Notes: generated by a model not told the origin, from the letters alone. 64,000 nucleotides of DNA from Bacillota bacterium (GCA_023440865.1 JAEXRM010000175.1:1-64000), one strand, 5' to 3'. Counted from the first letter of the stretch, positions 7,937 through 17,033 are shown. A program made the numbers and translations.

Positions 7937-9562
7937 TTACTTCTTCACGTTCTTGTTGTAGTAGTCCTGCTTCTCGGCCAGGATCTTGTCGAAGCCGGCC
8001 TGCATGACCTTCTGGTACTCACTCTCGTAGGTGGCGTCAAACTGGTCGGCGGGAGCAGAGATGCAGCGGTACGCCATCTGCAGCGCCGCATCCTGGACGG
8101 CCTTGCCGTACTTGGAGGAGTTGGGCAGGAGCACCTGCTGCACCGGGAACACGACCATGTCGGTGGTGCTGCCCCGGACAACGTCTGGCAGATCCTCCGG
8201 TGTGACACCCTTCATCCAGGCGTACGAGGCGATGACCTTTGCCTCGTCGTCCATGAAGGCGAAGTGTTTGTTGAGGATGTTCAGGTCGTCGGGCGTGGCG
8301 GGGTAGTTGTTGGCCTTCTTCTCGTCTTCGCTCGGCTCGACGGGCAGTCCGTCCTCGCCGGTCGTCTGGATCGGGCTGTAGCGGACATTCTGGGCATTTG
8401 CCGGGTCGGCCAGCCAGTCAAGGTACTTCACGACGGCCTGGGCCTTGGCTTCGCTCTTCTTCGGCACCATGATGTAGGTGCCGTAGGTGGGCTCCGCCGG
8501 ATTCTTGAACTCGCCGTTGACGCCGGTGAAGGCCTTGACGGCGACATACTTCGCTTCGGGAATCTTGGCCTGCGCCGCGGCAACCCATTCGTTGCCGAAG
8601 ATGCCGAACGAATCGTCGAGTGTGAAGCCGACATAGCCATTGGAGACATCGGCGATGTACTTGTCGTTCTTGGTGTCAACCGCAAAATCCTTGGAGATGA
8701 TGCCGTCGTTGTACATCTTGTTCATGGCGGCGAAACCGGCCTTGGCCTGCGGATTCAGGGAGGCCGTGTTCTCCTGGTAGGTCCAAAGGTTCTCGCCTTC
8801 GTACGGCTTGGTCACATACTGGTTGACATAGGAGAGGTAGAACTTCTCGGTGTCGGAAACACCGCCCATGCCCCACGGAATGTTCTTGTCGCCCAGTCCG
8901 CCGGGATCCTTCTCCTTGAAGGCGTACAGCGCGGCCGTCAGCTCCTCGTTCGTCTTCGGCACGGCCAGGCCGAGCTTGTCGAGCCAGTCCTTGCGGATGT
9001 AGCCGGTGTGGCGCGCGACCTGGATGCCGCGGCGCGTCATGATGGCAAACTGCTTGCCCTCCAGCACGCCGACATCGAGGGTTTCCTTGCCGATGTACTT
9101 GAGGATGTTCTGGCCATCGGACTGCAGCAGGGCCGTCAGGTCGGTGAGGCCGCCCTGGGTTGCGAAGTTGCCGAAGACATCGCGGCTGTAGGACAGGATG
9201 AGATCGGGCGCGTTGCCGCCCGCCATCATGGCGTTGACCTTGTCGTCGCTCTTGCTGCGGGGCGAGGCGACAAAGGTGACCTTGACGTTCTTCGCGGCGA
9301 GCACCTGCTCCTGGATCCAGCGGGTGAGGCCGTTGTCGGCGACCGTCATGCTGGTGTCGCTGAAGGTGTTGTTGCCACGGTCCCATACCATGACCTTGAT
9401 CTCTTCCGGTTCAGCGGCGGGCGCCGGTGTGGCGGAGGCCTCCGCGGAGGCGGCCGTGGTCGAGGCCGGGGCGGTCGAGGCGGCTGGCGCGGCCGAACCG
9501 CAGCCGGCAAACATGGAAAGGACGAGGGCAGCAAGGCAGAGAAGGGATACGATCCGTTTCAT
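7937..9562 (-). CDS. lplA: Extracellular solute-binding lipoprotein of an oligosaccharide ABC importer
   Basis: A 541-residue family 1 solute-binding protein. The N-terminus is a lipoprotein signal with lipobox MFAGC (Cys about residue 21), followed by an Ala/Ser/Thr/Pro-rich linker to about residue 52. The mature part contains DDKVNAMMAGGNAPDLI, IRKDWLDKLGL and GTYIMVPKKS, typical of LplA/YtcQ-type binding proteins. GGGAGG stands 5-6 nt before ATG 9562. It lies downstream of the two permeases. No ATPase gene is present, so a shared MsmX-like ATPase elsewhere is inferred. Confidence 0.9.
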   Translation of the reverse strand: MKRIVSLLCLAALVLSMFAGCGSAAPAASTAPASTTAASAEASATPAPAAEPEEIKVMVWDRGNNTFSDTSMTVADNGLTRWIQEQVLAAKNVKVTFVASPRSKSDDKVNAMMAGGNAPDLILSYSRDVFGNFATQGGLTDLTALLQSDGQNILKYIGKETLDVGVLEGKQFAIMTRRGIQVARHTGYIRKDWLDKLGLAVPKTNEELTAALYAFKEKDPGGLGDKNIPWGMGGVSDTEKFYLSYVNQYVTKPYEGENLWTYQENTASLNPQAKAGFAAMNKMYNDGIISKDFAVDTKNDKYIADVSNGYVGFTLDDSFGIFGNEWVAAAQAKIPEAKYVAVKAFTGVNGEFKNPAEPTYGTYIMVPKKSEAKAQAVVKYLDWLADPANAQNVRYSPIQTTGEDGLPVEPSEDEKKANNYPATPDDLNILNKHFAFMDDEAKVIASYAWMKGVTPEDLPDVVRGSTTDMVVFPVQQVLLPNSSKYGKAVQDAALQMAYRCISAPADQFDATYESEYQKVMQAGFDKILAEKQDYYNKNVKK

Positions 9563-9678
9563 TCTGTTTCCTCCCAGTTCCTATTTTATGAGAACGCCGT
9601 CGCGGCGTCATCATCCTTGACGCAGAGGCCAGGACATCTTTCGCATGTTGGCGCGACTCGCCCGCCGCCGCGGTTTCC

Positions 9679-10599
9679 TCACCCTTTGACGGCACCGAGC
9701 ATGATGCCCTTGGTGAAGTACTTCTGCACGAATGGATAGGCGATGATCATCGGGATCATGGAAATCACGATGCTGGCGGCCTTGATGTTCTCCGGCGTGA
9801 TGTTTTCCACCGAGAGCATGTTGGATTCACCGGGATTGACCGTGGTCGAGCTGTCGATCATCTGCTTGAGCTTGAGCTGCACGGTGTACAGCCTTGCATC
9901 GCTGATGTAGAAAATGATGTCGCTCAGTCCGTTCCACCGGCCCACCGCGTAGAACAGGCTCAGCGTGGCGAGGGCCGGCGTCGTCAGCGGCAATGCGATC
10001 CGCACGAGGGTCTTGAACTCGGAGCAGCCGTCCAGGTATGCCGCTTCGTACAGGGACGAGTCAAGGCTCTTGAAGAAGGTGCGCAGGATGATCATGTTGT
10101 ACGCGCTGATGGCTCCGGGGAGAATCAGCGATCCCAGCTTGTCGATCAGTCCGAGCTGCTTGATGTTCAGGTAGTTCGGAATGATGCCGGGATCAAAGTA
10201 CATCGTGAACACGATGAACGCCATGATGACGGCGCTCCCCTTGAGGTTGGCCCGGGAGAGCGGGTAGGCGCACAGGATGGTCATGACCATCGTCAGCAGC
10301 GTATAGCCCGCGGTCAATGCGATGGAATACCCGAAGGAGAAGACGAACGAACTGTCCCCGAACACCTTCTGGTAGGCATCGGTGGTGAAGTCCACGGGCA
10401 GGATGCCGACGGCCCCCTGCAGAATCGCGTGCTTCGCGCTCAGTGAGACGGAGACGATGTTCAGGATGGGCACCATGGTGATGAAGCAGATCAGCAGGAA
10501 GATCGCCCCCAGTGTCGCTTCGAACACCTTGTCCCCCCGGGTCATGATGGCGCCGTCGCTGCCCTTGCGCGCCAGGTTGCTCATTACAGGATTGCTCAT
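9679..10599 (-). CDS. ytcP: ABC transporter permease, YtcP/LplC type
   Basis: A 306-residue inner-membrane permease of the carbohydrate importer with about six membrane segments (ATLGAIFLLICFITMVPIL, ALTAGYTLLTMVMTILCAY, IVISMIPMIIAYPFV). The EAA loop that docks the ATPase is EAAYLDGCSEFKTLVRIALP. The protein ends GIMLGAVKG, typical of this subfamily. The first ATG (10599) overlaps the lplB stop as TAATG, and GGTGGG lies 8 nt upstream. The sequence CCTGTAATGAGCAA is duplicated around the start, giving a second possible ATG at residue 6. Confidence 0.93.
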   Translation of the reverse strand: MSNPVMSNLARKGSDGAIMTRGDKVFEATLGAIFLLICFITMVPILNIVSVSLSAKHAILQGAVGILPVDFTTDAYQKVFGDSSFVFSFGYSIALTAGYTLLTMVMTILCAYPLSRANLKGSAVIMAFIVFTMYFDPGIIPNYLNIKQLGLIDKLGSLILPGAISAYNMIILRTFFKSLDSSLYEAAYLDGCSEFKTLVRIALPLTTPALATLSLFYAVGRWNGLSDIIFYISDARLYTVQLKLKQMIDSSTTVNPGESNMLSVENITPENIKAASIVISMIPMIIAYPFVQKYFTKGIMLGAVKG

Positions 10600-11504
10600 T
10601 ACAGGATCCCACCTTCACCCAGTTTTTTCGCGGTTCTGTCTGCCAGGAGGATCAGCACGATGCCGACAACGGACTGGAACAGGCCGATGGCGGTCGCATA
10701 GTCAAACCGGGCGGATGTGATGCCGACCGTGTATGTGAATGTGCTGATGACGCTGCTGGCGTCGCTCACCAGGGCGTTGCCCATGAGGTACGGCCGGTCG
10801 AACGAGATCGAGATGATGCTGCCGATGCGCAGCAGCAGCATGACGGTGATGGTCGGGCTGATCATGGGGAACGTGACATGGACGATGCGCTGGATCCTTG
10901 TTGCGCCGTCGATGTGCGCCGCCTCGTTGAGCGACGGGTCGATGCCCATCAGCGCGGCAAGGTAGATGATCAGCGCATAGCCGGCTCCATGCCAGATGCC
11001 CGTGACCCAGTACACGATACGCCAGGAGAAAGGATCGGAAAGGAAGTTGGCCCGTTCCATCCCCAGCGAGGCCAGCATGTTGTTGACCAGACCGGTGTTG
11101 GAAAACAGCTGGAAGCTGATGCCCGCGACGATGACCCAGGAAAGGAAGTGAGGCAGATAGGTGACCACCTGCGTGGTCTTGCGGATCACGTTGCTCGTGA
11201 GCTCATTGAGTGCGATGGCCATGATGATCGGGATGGGGAAGCCCAGAATCAGGTCGCCGAGGTTCAGCACCATCGTGTTGACCAGCGCGTGCCGGAACTC
11301 GATCGAGGAGAACGCCTCGATGAAATGGGCGAAGTTGTTCCACTTTCCGGCATACATGCCTTCGGCGAACATGTTGTAGTCCTTGAAGGCGATCACGACA
11401 CCGTACATGGGCAGATACTTGAACACGATGAAGTAAAGGACGGGAACCAGCAACATCAGATAGAGCTGATAGGTCCGCTTGGTGTACTTGATCGCTGCAT
11501 TCAT
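10599..11504 (-). CDS. lplB: ABC transporter permease, LplB type
   Basis: A 301-residue permease partnering YtcP. It opens with MNAAIKYTKRTYQLYLMLL and a membrane segment LVPVLYFIVFKYLPMYGVVI that is characteristic of LplB proteins. Its EAA loop is EAAHIDGATRIQRIVHVTFP and it ends with DRTAKKLGEGGIL. ATG 11504 is preceded by GAGGTGAT at 6 nt. It is the first gene of the operon, with a promoter and an operator-like palindrome just upstream and the AraC sensor transcribed divergently. Confidence 0.93.
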   Translation of the reverse strand: MNAAIKYTKRTYQLYLMLLVPVLYFIVFKYLPMYGVVIAFKDYNMFAEGMYAGKWNNFAHFIEAFSSIEFRHALVNTMVLNLGDLILGFPIPIIMAIALNELTSNVIRKTTQVVTYLPHFLSWVIVAGISFQLFSNTGLVNNMLASLGMERANFLSDPFSWRIVYWVTGIWHGAGYALIIYLAALMGIDPSLNEAAHIDGATRIQRIVHVTFPMISPTITVMLLLRIGSIISISFDRPYLMGNALVSDASSVISTFTYTVGITSARFDYATAIGLFQSVVGIVLILLADRTAKKLGEGGIL

Positions 11505-11535
11505 GCAGGCATCACCTCGAACGACGTATTTTCGG

Positions 11536-11582
11536 AAGCGCTTTGTGCACCCCAACTATACCGTCGCCGGGAGAACGCGGTA
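11536..11582 (-). promoter_or_regulatory. Promoter and cre/LacI-like operator of the lpl-kdu operon
   Basis: On the minus strand a TATAGT -10 box lies at 11554-11559, with a poor -35 (TTACCG) 17 bp upstream. The palindrome AAGCGCTT at 11536-11543 would overlap the start of transcription. Its central CG and AAGC/GCTT arms resemble CcpA or other LacI-family operators, although only part of the cre consensus is met. Confidence 0.4.
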
Positions 11583-11685
11583 AGTCATAAAGACCGCCAA
11601 TACAGGGTAAAGTTTTGATATCCGTCTCACGCATGACGGATGGAATGTGTTGGGGTTTTGGTACTTGTTTCGTCTGTTCTTGAAA

Positions 11686-11704
11686 TGTGATATCATTTTT
11701 CACA
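11686..11704 (+). promoter_or_regulatory. TGTGA-N9-TCACA dyad upstream of the AraC sensor gene
   Basis: TGTGA at 11686-11690 faces TCACA at 11700-11704 inside an AT-rich stretch (11640-11760) that separates the two divergent transcription units. It may be a binding site of the AraC protein or of a global regulator. The spacing is longer than in CRP sites, so no regulator is named. Confidence 0.3.
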
Positions 11705-11770
11705 TCAAGACCCTGCAGAAACGATGATATTTTAGATAACTTTTTGATCACTTCTTGGAGGAGGCTGCAA

Positions 11771-14125
11771 TTGCGTTCATTGCGCGACTTGTTTTTCCAA
11801 TTGCGCCACAACTATTATGTCAAGTTTGTCGTGGTGTTCTTCAGCATCATCACGGCTTCCCTGCTGATGCTCCTGATTGTGTTTGCCAGACACCAGTACA
11901 ACATCAACAACAAGGAGCTGCATGATTTCGACAGCAACTCCTTCTCCCGGTTCACGCAGGTTCTCGAGAAGAAAATCCTTGCAGATGTGTATGAGGTCAT
12001 GTCCAAAGGGGTCACAGACATCCAGCCCTACCACATCCTGTCGGATGCGAACGTCGAGAACCCCTTCCTGTCGTCAAACAATCCCTTCAACACCACGCTT
12101 GCGTACATGAGGCGGCTCAACCAGCTGCAACAGTACTATCCGTACATCGCTTCGATCGATCTCTACAGCTACAAGCACGACACCTTCATCACCTCGTATG
12201 GCAGCGCCTACTACGGCGCCAGTGCCCGCAAGGACGACCTGGCGTCCATGGTCCCGTTCCACATCATCGACGCGGTCGCACAGTCCGACTCAGACCAGCT
12301 GTGGCTCTCGCCGTCATTCAACCGCGTGTTCCCACGCTATGCGGAAATGACATCCTTCGTGCAGAAAATGCCGCTGTTCAATCCAAGCGGCAACATCGAT
12401 CTGGCCATCATCATCAACATCCGGCCATCGGTCCTGCTCGCGGACTACTTCCAGGGGCAGATGCCGGAAGACGCCTTCTTCGCCATTGTGGACGACCAGG
12501 GGAGTGTGATTCTCAAAACCAGTTCGGATGCCCGGTTCACGGACATCCTCGCCGACGTCGGATTCATGACGGAGGTCATCCGCGGCGGTTCGCAGGCATC
12601 CGTCCAATCCGCAAGCCGGGAAACCCAGGAGGTCCTGTGGCAAGCCTCCGCATTCAACAATTGGAAGTACCTCTACGTTTCAACAAGACCCGGCGCCCTC
12701 CGGCAACTGTATGATTCCCTTCGGTATGTCATCACATGGTTCTTCATCATCTTCGCGTCATGCCTGTTGATCACGCTGGTCGTGAGCAAGCGCATCTACA
12801 AGCCGATCGCCCTGCTCGCCAAGTACGCCCGGTCCATCACGAAGGAAGCCGAGGAAGATGCAGACGACGACATCGGCGAATTGTCCAACGCATTCACCCG
12901 ACTCTACGGGCAATTGTCGAACTACAGGGAGACCATCAGCAGCAACGCGCCCCTCCTGCTCAACAACATTGCGATGAACCTGCTGGACGGCCGCATCCAC
13001 AGTGTGGAGGAACTCAACGCATGGCTGACCATCCTCAACCTGCGTTTCGAGCATGAATCCTTTTTCCTGCTGGTGTTCAAGATCGACGCGGAAGCCTTCG
13101 ACAGCCTGGACAACCGGGAACGCGACTTCATCCAGCTGTATGTCAAGGAGCATGTCGACCGGTACCTCGGCAGCAGCGGCGAGGGGACGGTGCGCTGCAT
13201 ATCCTGCGCGCTTCCCAACGGGGTGGTTCCCTTCATCCTCAACTGCAGGCAAACTCACTACGAAGAGGAAAAAAGGGCGGCGTCCGTGATCCTGTCAAAC
13301 ATGAGCGAGGACATCGCAACACATGTCAGCGTCGCCATCTCGGACCAGATCACCGATCTGACGGCGTTCAACGCCACGTTCCGGCAGACCCTCGACTATT
13401 TCAAGTATGTATTCGTCTACGGCAACAAGACCGTGTACGACAGCGACATGGTCCGCAAGCTCGACAACGGCAGGATCGATGTGTACGACAACGCGTTCAA
13501 GAAAAGCCTGTCCGCCCTGCTCCACCTCAACAAGCTGGCCGAAGCCAAGGAGGAGATCGCCCGTTTCTTCCTGCAGGCCAAGGAAAAGGATTACTCGTTC
13601 CTGTACCTGCAGTCCCTCACCTCGGAGATCGCCAGCATGATCATCCATGAATACCAGCGCAACGACATCGCGCTGCCCAACCTGCAGAACGGGGACATGC
13701 TGCAGCCGTACGCGCGGCTGACGAACATCGACCGCTGCATCGAATGGTTCGACGACCTCATCGACATCTATGACAAGGCGATGCAGGAAAAGCTGAACAC
13801 ACTCGACAGTGAACACATGAAGCGCATCCTCGCCCACATCGACGAGCACATCGGCACCGTGACGCTCGGTTCCGTTTCCGAGGCCTTCAAGCTCAGCACG
13901 GCGCATTTCAGCCGCATGTTCAAGAAGAACATGGGCATCAACCTGTCAGACCATGTCATGAACAAGCGTTTTGAAAGGGCTTGCATCCTGTTGTCCGAAT
14001 CCGACATGAAGGTGTCGGACATCGCCGATACGCTGGGGTATCTGAACGCGAACTATTTCAACAAGATCTTCAAGACGAAGTATCAGATGACGCCCACGCA
14101 GTACCGGAAGCTGCATCGGAAGTAG
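11771..14125 (+). CDS. Membrane-bound AraC-family regulator with extracellular sensor domain
   Basis: A 784-residue one-component regulator. One membrane helix (about residues 16-40, FVVVFFSIITASLLMLLIVF) leads into an extracellular Cache-like region up to about residue 305. A second helix follows (VITWFFIIFASCLLITLVV), then a HAMP-like segment, a cytoplasmic linker and a C-terminal AraC DNA-binding domain (TLGSVSEAFKLSTAHFSRMF and IADTLGYLNANYFNKIFKTK). The start is TTG 11771, supported by GGAGGAGG 6 nt upstream; the upstream GTG 11687 is much less likely. This architecture regularly sits beside lplABC-type importers in Paenibacillus and Clostridia. It probably senses an extracellular oligosaccharide and activates the divergent operon. 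Confidence 0.9.
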   Translation: MRSLRDLFFQLRHNYYVKFVVVFFSIITASLLMLLIVFARHQYNINNKELHDFDSNSFSRFTQVLEKKILADVYEVMSKGVTDIQPYHILSDANVENPFLSSNNPFNTTLAYMRRLNQLQQYYPYIASIDLYSYKHDTFITSYGSAYYGASARKDDLASMVPFHIIDAVAQSDSDQLWLSPSFNRVFPRYAEMTSFVQKMPLFNPSGNIDLAIIINIRPSVLLADYFQGQMPEDAFFAIVDDQGSVILKTSSDARFTDILADVGFMTEVIRGGSQASVQSASRETQEVLWQASAFNNWKYLYVSTRPGALRQLYDSLRYVITWFFIIFASCLLITLVVSKRIYKPIALLAKYARSITKEAEEDADDDIGELSNAFTRLYGQLSNYRETISSNAPLLLNNIAMNLLDGRIHSVEELNAWLTILNLRFEHESFFLLVFKIDAEAFDSLDNRERDFIQLYVKEHVDRYLGSSGEGTVRCISCALPNGVVPFILNCRQTHYEEEKRAASVILSNMSEDIATHVSVAISDQITDLTAFNATFRQTLDYFKYVFVYGNKTVYDSDMVRKLDNGRIDVYDNAFKKSLSALLHLNKLAEAKEEIARFFLQAKEKDYSFLYLQSLTSEIASMIIHEYQRNDIALPNLQNGDMLQPYARLTNIDRCIEWFDDLIDIYDKAMQEKLNTLDSEHMKRILAHIDEHIGTVTLGSVSEAFKLSTAHFSRMFKKNMGINLSDHVMNKRFERACILLSESDMKVSDIADTLGYLNANYFNKIFKTKYQMTPTQYRKLHRK

Positions 14126-14235
14126 CAGCTCACGGTCCCACACAGTATCGGGAGCAGGCAACTCGCGGCGCCACGCAGAACCGGAAGCAGGCAATGAGCG
14201 GCGCCACGCAGAACCGGAAGCAGGCAATGAGCGCC
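14125..14235. repeat. 33-bp tandem repeat derived from the 3' end of the AraC gene
   Basis: Units of exactly 33 bp lie at 14125-14157 (diverged), 14158-14190 and 14191-14223, with a partial copy from 14224. The core CCACGCAGAACCGGAAGCAG also occurs, slightly changed, within the last codons of the AraC gene at 14094-14113 (encoding PTQYRKL). In another frame the array reads as repeats of ATQNRKQAMSG. It therefore looks like slippage or unequal-crossover amplification of the gene tail. No spacer structure is present, so it is not CRISPR. Confidence 0.85.
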
Positions 14236-14296
14236 GATCATCCCTTTTCGGCAACCCGACAATCCTGTGCGTGCGTACGCGTCATGCCGTTCGGTG

Positions 14297-16459
14297 TCAT
14301 GCGCGCAGATCCCGCAACGCGGCGAGCACCGCGGCATCGTTGGCGAACATCTCTGCAAACAGCACCTTGAGCGTGTTTCGACGATCCGCCTCCTGCAGCA
14401 TCCGACTGATGCCGCCTGGCAGCTGGAACTGTGTATGCGGCCCGACGCCCAACGCCCCCCAGACCTTCCAGCACACATCATGCGTCCGGCAATACAGGTC
14501 CGCGCAGGCACGCAGCACGGCGCGGTCCGCTTCCCCTTCCGCCCTTCCCATCAGATAACCGCGAAAGGCTTCGGCCGCATGCCATCTGGCCTCCATGACG
14601 TATCCGGCAAGCCGGTTGAGGTATTCCGCCACGCTGCGGGCACTCCCCTGCGTGACGCCATCGAGCATCCGGGGCACCATCTCTTTCAGTGTCGTGCCAT
14701 CCGCCGTTTCAAGCCGTCTGATCATGCGGTCGTACAGCGCACCGACAGACAGTGTCCGTTCCGATCTCCCCGTTACGAGGACCGTCTTGCGCAGGTGCCG
14801 GAACCAGTCCGTCAGGACGCACAGGCCATGCCGGTCATGCGCGCCGGCGGGTGCCGGGTGGTCCCCGCCATGCCTCGCGGTATCCAGCGCGAACAGCGCA
14901 CCGGTCTTGAGCCCGAACCCGACCACCACGTGCCACCGCGGACCGTCGTCCAGCTTCATCAGCACCGGCCGGTTGCTCCGCACGGCATCCGCGATATGAT
15001 GGAACGTATCCTGTCCCCCGTTTCGCTTGTCGAGGCGGATCGCCTCGTACCCCATCGCCTTCATCGCAACGTCGAACCGATCCTCCAGCCACGGCGGCAC
15101 GACGCCCTCCGTCTGCTTGAGATCGTACTCGCCGGATTCGTTCGGATCTCCCCACATGAGTCCCACACCTGTCACGGTGAGCAGGAAATGGTACAGCCGC
15201 AGGTGGTGACGCGCCAGATTGGGTGTCCGGGTGGCGTAATCGCATTCTCCGCAGGTGGTGCATATGCGTTCATGATAGGCGCAGGGGAAGGGGGTTGCCT
15301 CCTCGATGCCCTCAAGCTTGAGGAACAGCGTGGTCAGCGCGCACATCGACAGGCTGCACTCGGCATCCGGGCAGCAGGGTGCAACACCGGGAATCACCCA
15401 ATCGGGCTCGGGCTGCCCGTCTTGCGGGGCATCCTCCCGGATTCGTGCCGTATCGACGTCCGGTTGCGACACCCCGTCAAGTCCAAGCAGTCCGGACATC
15501 CCGGGTACCGGGTCGTCCTGCTCCGTCAGCCTGTCAGCCAGGTACACGCAGTAGTCCATCGTGATTCTGCCCTCGTCGTCGGGCAGAAAGAATCGGCGCG
15601 GATGGTAGCGCTCGAAGGTCCACCGGTAGGGTTCACCCTGCGCCTCCCGCATCAAGGCATAACCGGCATCCTGAATCCGCGACAGGCAGCGGCTGCGGAC
15701 ATCGGGCCGGTACAGCTCGCCGGTGTCCCGATACCCGCGCACCCAGCAGGTTGCCAGATCGCCTTCCGGAAAATCCGCGGAGTCGAAGCCATCGGGAACC
15801 GGCGTGTCCTGCCGGCACATCATGCCGATCCAATACGACGGCGCTCCGCCGTTGTGGTAGACGGTATGGGCGACACCCTCATATCCCGGCACGCCAGGCA
15901 GGTGGGTCAACAGGTCGATGCCGCCATTCTGGAACAGCTCGTTCCACTTGTCCATCAGCTGGCCTTCGGCATTGAGATCCGCCTCGGTATAGCGCTTGCC
16001 GATGAAGCGCATGGCCGGCATCGGCTCGCGGTACAGGTTGGTGATTCGGACGCTGCTGTTTTCCGGTTCGTATGCCATCACCACATCTCCTTTGACCGTC
16101 ATGTGGAAAAAGATGCGTGGAAAGCGGCCGGGCACGGATCCATCCTTGCGCATCGAGGAGGGTGGCATGCCGTGGATCTCCTTGAAGGCGCGCGTGAAGG
16201 CCTCCGGCGAGTCATAGCCGTACTTCAGGGAGACATCCAGCACCTTGCCGCCACCGCCCGCCAGCTCCTGGGCAGCCAGATGCATCCGCCGCCGGCGGAT
16301 GTACTCGGACACGGACATTTCGGTGACAATGGAGAAGGTGCGCTGGAAGCTTGTCGGGGATTGGCAGGCGATGCGGGCGACCGCGTCGAGGTCGACCCCT
16401 TCCTGCAAATGGCGCTCGATGTGGTCGACCGCCTGGTTCATGCGCTCATGCCAGTTCAT
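14297..16459 (-). CDS. AraC-type regulator fused to GyrI-like and BtrH/C39-peptidase-like domains
   Basis: A 720-residue fusion. Residues 1-105 form an AraC helix-turn-helix pair (HLQEGVDLDAVARIACQSPT, LDVSLKYGYDSPEAFTRAFK). Residues about 130-290 are a GyrI-like effector-binding domain (MRFIGKRYTE, GDLATCWVRGYRDTGELYRP, WTFERYHPRRFFLPDDE). Residues about 365-720 carry Cys-rich CCPDAECSLSMCALTTLFLK, CTTCGEC, then LMKLDDGPRWHVVVGFGL and ALDTARHG, which resemble the BtrH/C39 papain-like fold with Cys, His and Asp available. GGAGGG stands 9 nt before ATG 16459. It stands alone between the AraC array and the tRNA genes. Function of the C-terminal domain (peptidase, acyltransferase or binding module) is unresolved. 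Confidence 0.75.
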   Translation of the reverse strand: MNWHERMNQAVDHIERHLQEGVDLDAVARIACQSPTSFQRTFSIVTEMSVSEYIRRRRMHLAAQELAGGGGKVLDVSLKYGYDSPEAFTRAFKEIHGMPPSSMRKDGSVPGRFPRIFFHMTVKGDVVMAYEPENSSVRITNLYREPMPAMRFIGKRYTEADLNAEGQLMDKWNELFQNGGIDLLTHLPGVPGYEGVAHTVYHNGGAPSYWIGMMCRQDTPVPDGFDSADFPEGDLATCWVRGYRDTGELYRPDVRSRCLSRIQDAGYALMREAQGEPYRWTFERYHPRRFFLPDDEGRITMDYCVYLADRLTEQDDPVPGMSGLLGLDGVSQPDVDTARIREDAPQDGQPEPDWVIPGVAPCCPDAECSLSMCALTTLFLKLEGIEEATPFPCAYHERICTTCGECDYATRTPNLARHHLRLYHFLLTVTGVGLMWGDPNESGEYDLKQTEGVVPPWLEDRFDVAMKAMGYEAIRLDKRNGGQDTFHHIADAVRSNRPVLMKLDDGPRWHVVVGFGLKTGALFALDTARHGGDHPAPAGAHDRHGLCVLTDWFRHLRKTVLVTGRSERTLSVGALYDRMIRRLETADGTTLKEMVPRMLDGVTQGSARSVAEYLNRLAGYVMEARWHAAEAFRGYLMGRAEGEADRAVLRACADLYCRTHDVCWKVWGALGVGPHTQFQLPGGISRMLQEADRRNTLKVLFAEMFANDAAVLAALRDLRA

Positions 16460-16774
16460 GCCTTTTTCCCTCCGTGCACAAGCATATCACTTCACCCCAG
16501 GGCGCGTCCTTGCAGTCTGTGTTCGATGCTGCACGCCTCGCGCTTGCGACTCCGCGCCTAAGGCGCTCCTTTCGAACCCTCAGGGTCCTCTCCCTCCGAA
16601 AAGGCGGAACGGATGAAGCACGGAACCGCCCCCAGGCGTATAGGAAGAACCATGGCATGCCATCATCAACCGCTGTACCAGACCCGTTTTTTTTGTATTT
16701 CCCGATTTGTTCTGATGCTGTGATTGAGAACGAACGATCTGAAGATCATGGCCTGACAGTCTGAGAAAAGTGAA
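16460..16774. other. Intergenic region without a recognisable gene
   Basis: About 315 bp separate the AraC-fusion start from the terminator after the tRNA genes. I see short G/C-rich direct and inverted stretches (around 16545-16625) but no credible ORF, RNA gene or promoter beyond the GGAGGG ribosome binding site of the leftward gene. Confidence 0.5.
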
Positions 16775-16816
16775 GGAGCTGCCCCAATGTCACGTCCGTG
16801 ACATTTTGACAGCTCC
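16775..16816 (-). terminator. Terminator hairpin downstream of the tRNA-Ser pair
   Basis: GGAGCTG (16775-16781) pairs with CAGCTCC (16810-16816), and an inner stem AATGTCACG/CGTGACATT closes the structure. On the minus strand it is followed by TTCACTTTTCTC, a weak T-tract. It lies 3 nt beyond the encoded CCA of tRNA-Ser(GCT), as expected for a Rho-independent terminator of the tRNA transcript. Confidence 0.7.
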
Positions 16817-16821
16817 TGTGG

Positions 16822-16910
16822 CGGAGAAGGAGGGATTCGGACCCTCGCGCCGCGTTGGCGACCTACGCCCTTAGCAGGGGCGCCTCTTCGACCAGCTTGA
16901 GTACTTCTCC
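16822..16910 (-). tRNA. tRNA-Ser (anticodon GCT)
   Basis: The 89-nt gene has acceptor arm GGAGAAG/CTTCTCC, discriminator G, anticodon loop CTGCTAA (anticodon GCT, reading AGC/AGU), a long class II variable arm and a T-arm with GGTCCGAATCC. CCA is encoded at 16819-16821. It lies 35 bp downstream of tRNA-Ser(TGA) on the same strand, so both are probably co-transcribed. Confidence 0.95.
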
Positions 16911-16945
16911 GTATCGAAAACATAGGATGCTATGCGGTTGTTTGG

Positions 16946-17033
16946 CGGAGAGAATGGGATTCGAACCCATGGTGGACTTGCATCCACGCCGGTTTTCAAG
17001 ACCGGTGCCTTAAACCAGCTCGACCATCTCTCC
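16946..17033 (-). tRNA. tRNA-Ser (anticodon TGA)
   Basis: The 88-nt gene has acceptor arm GGAGAGA/TCTCTCC, anticodon loop CTTGAAA (anticodon TGA, reading UCN), a long variable arm and T-loop GGTTCGAATCC. CCA is encoded at 16943-16945. It is upstream of tRNA-Ser(GCT). Confidence 0.95.

Noticed and set aside
6830..9739. A 969-codon open frame opposite the PHP and lplA genes
   Set aside because: Antisense shadow of well-supported genes, with Val/Gly/His-rich, non-protein-like composition.
14125..14235. Possible CRISPR array
   Set aside because: The 33-bp units are contiguous with no unique spacers, and no cas gene is present.
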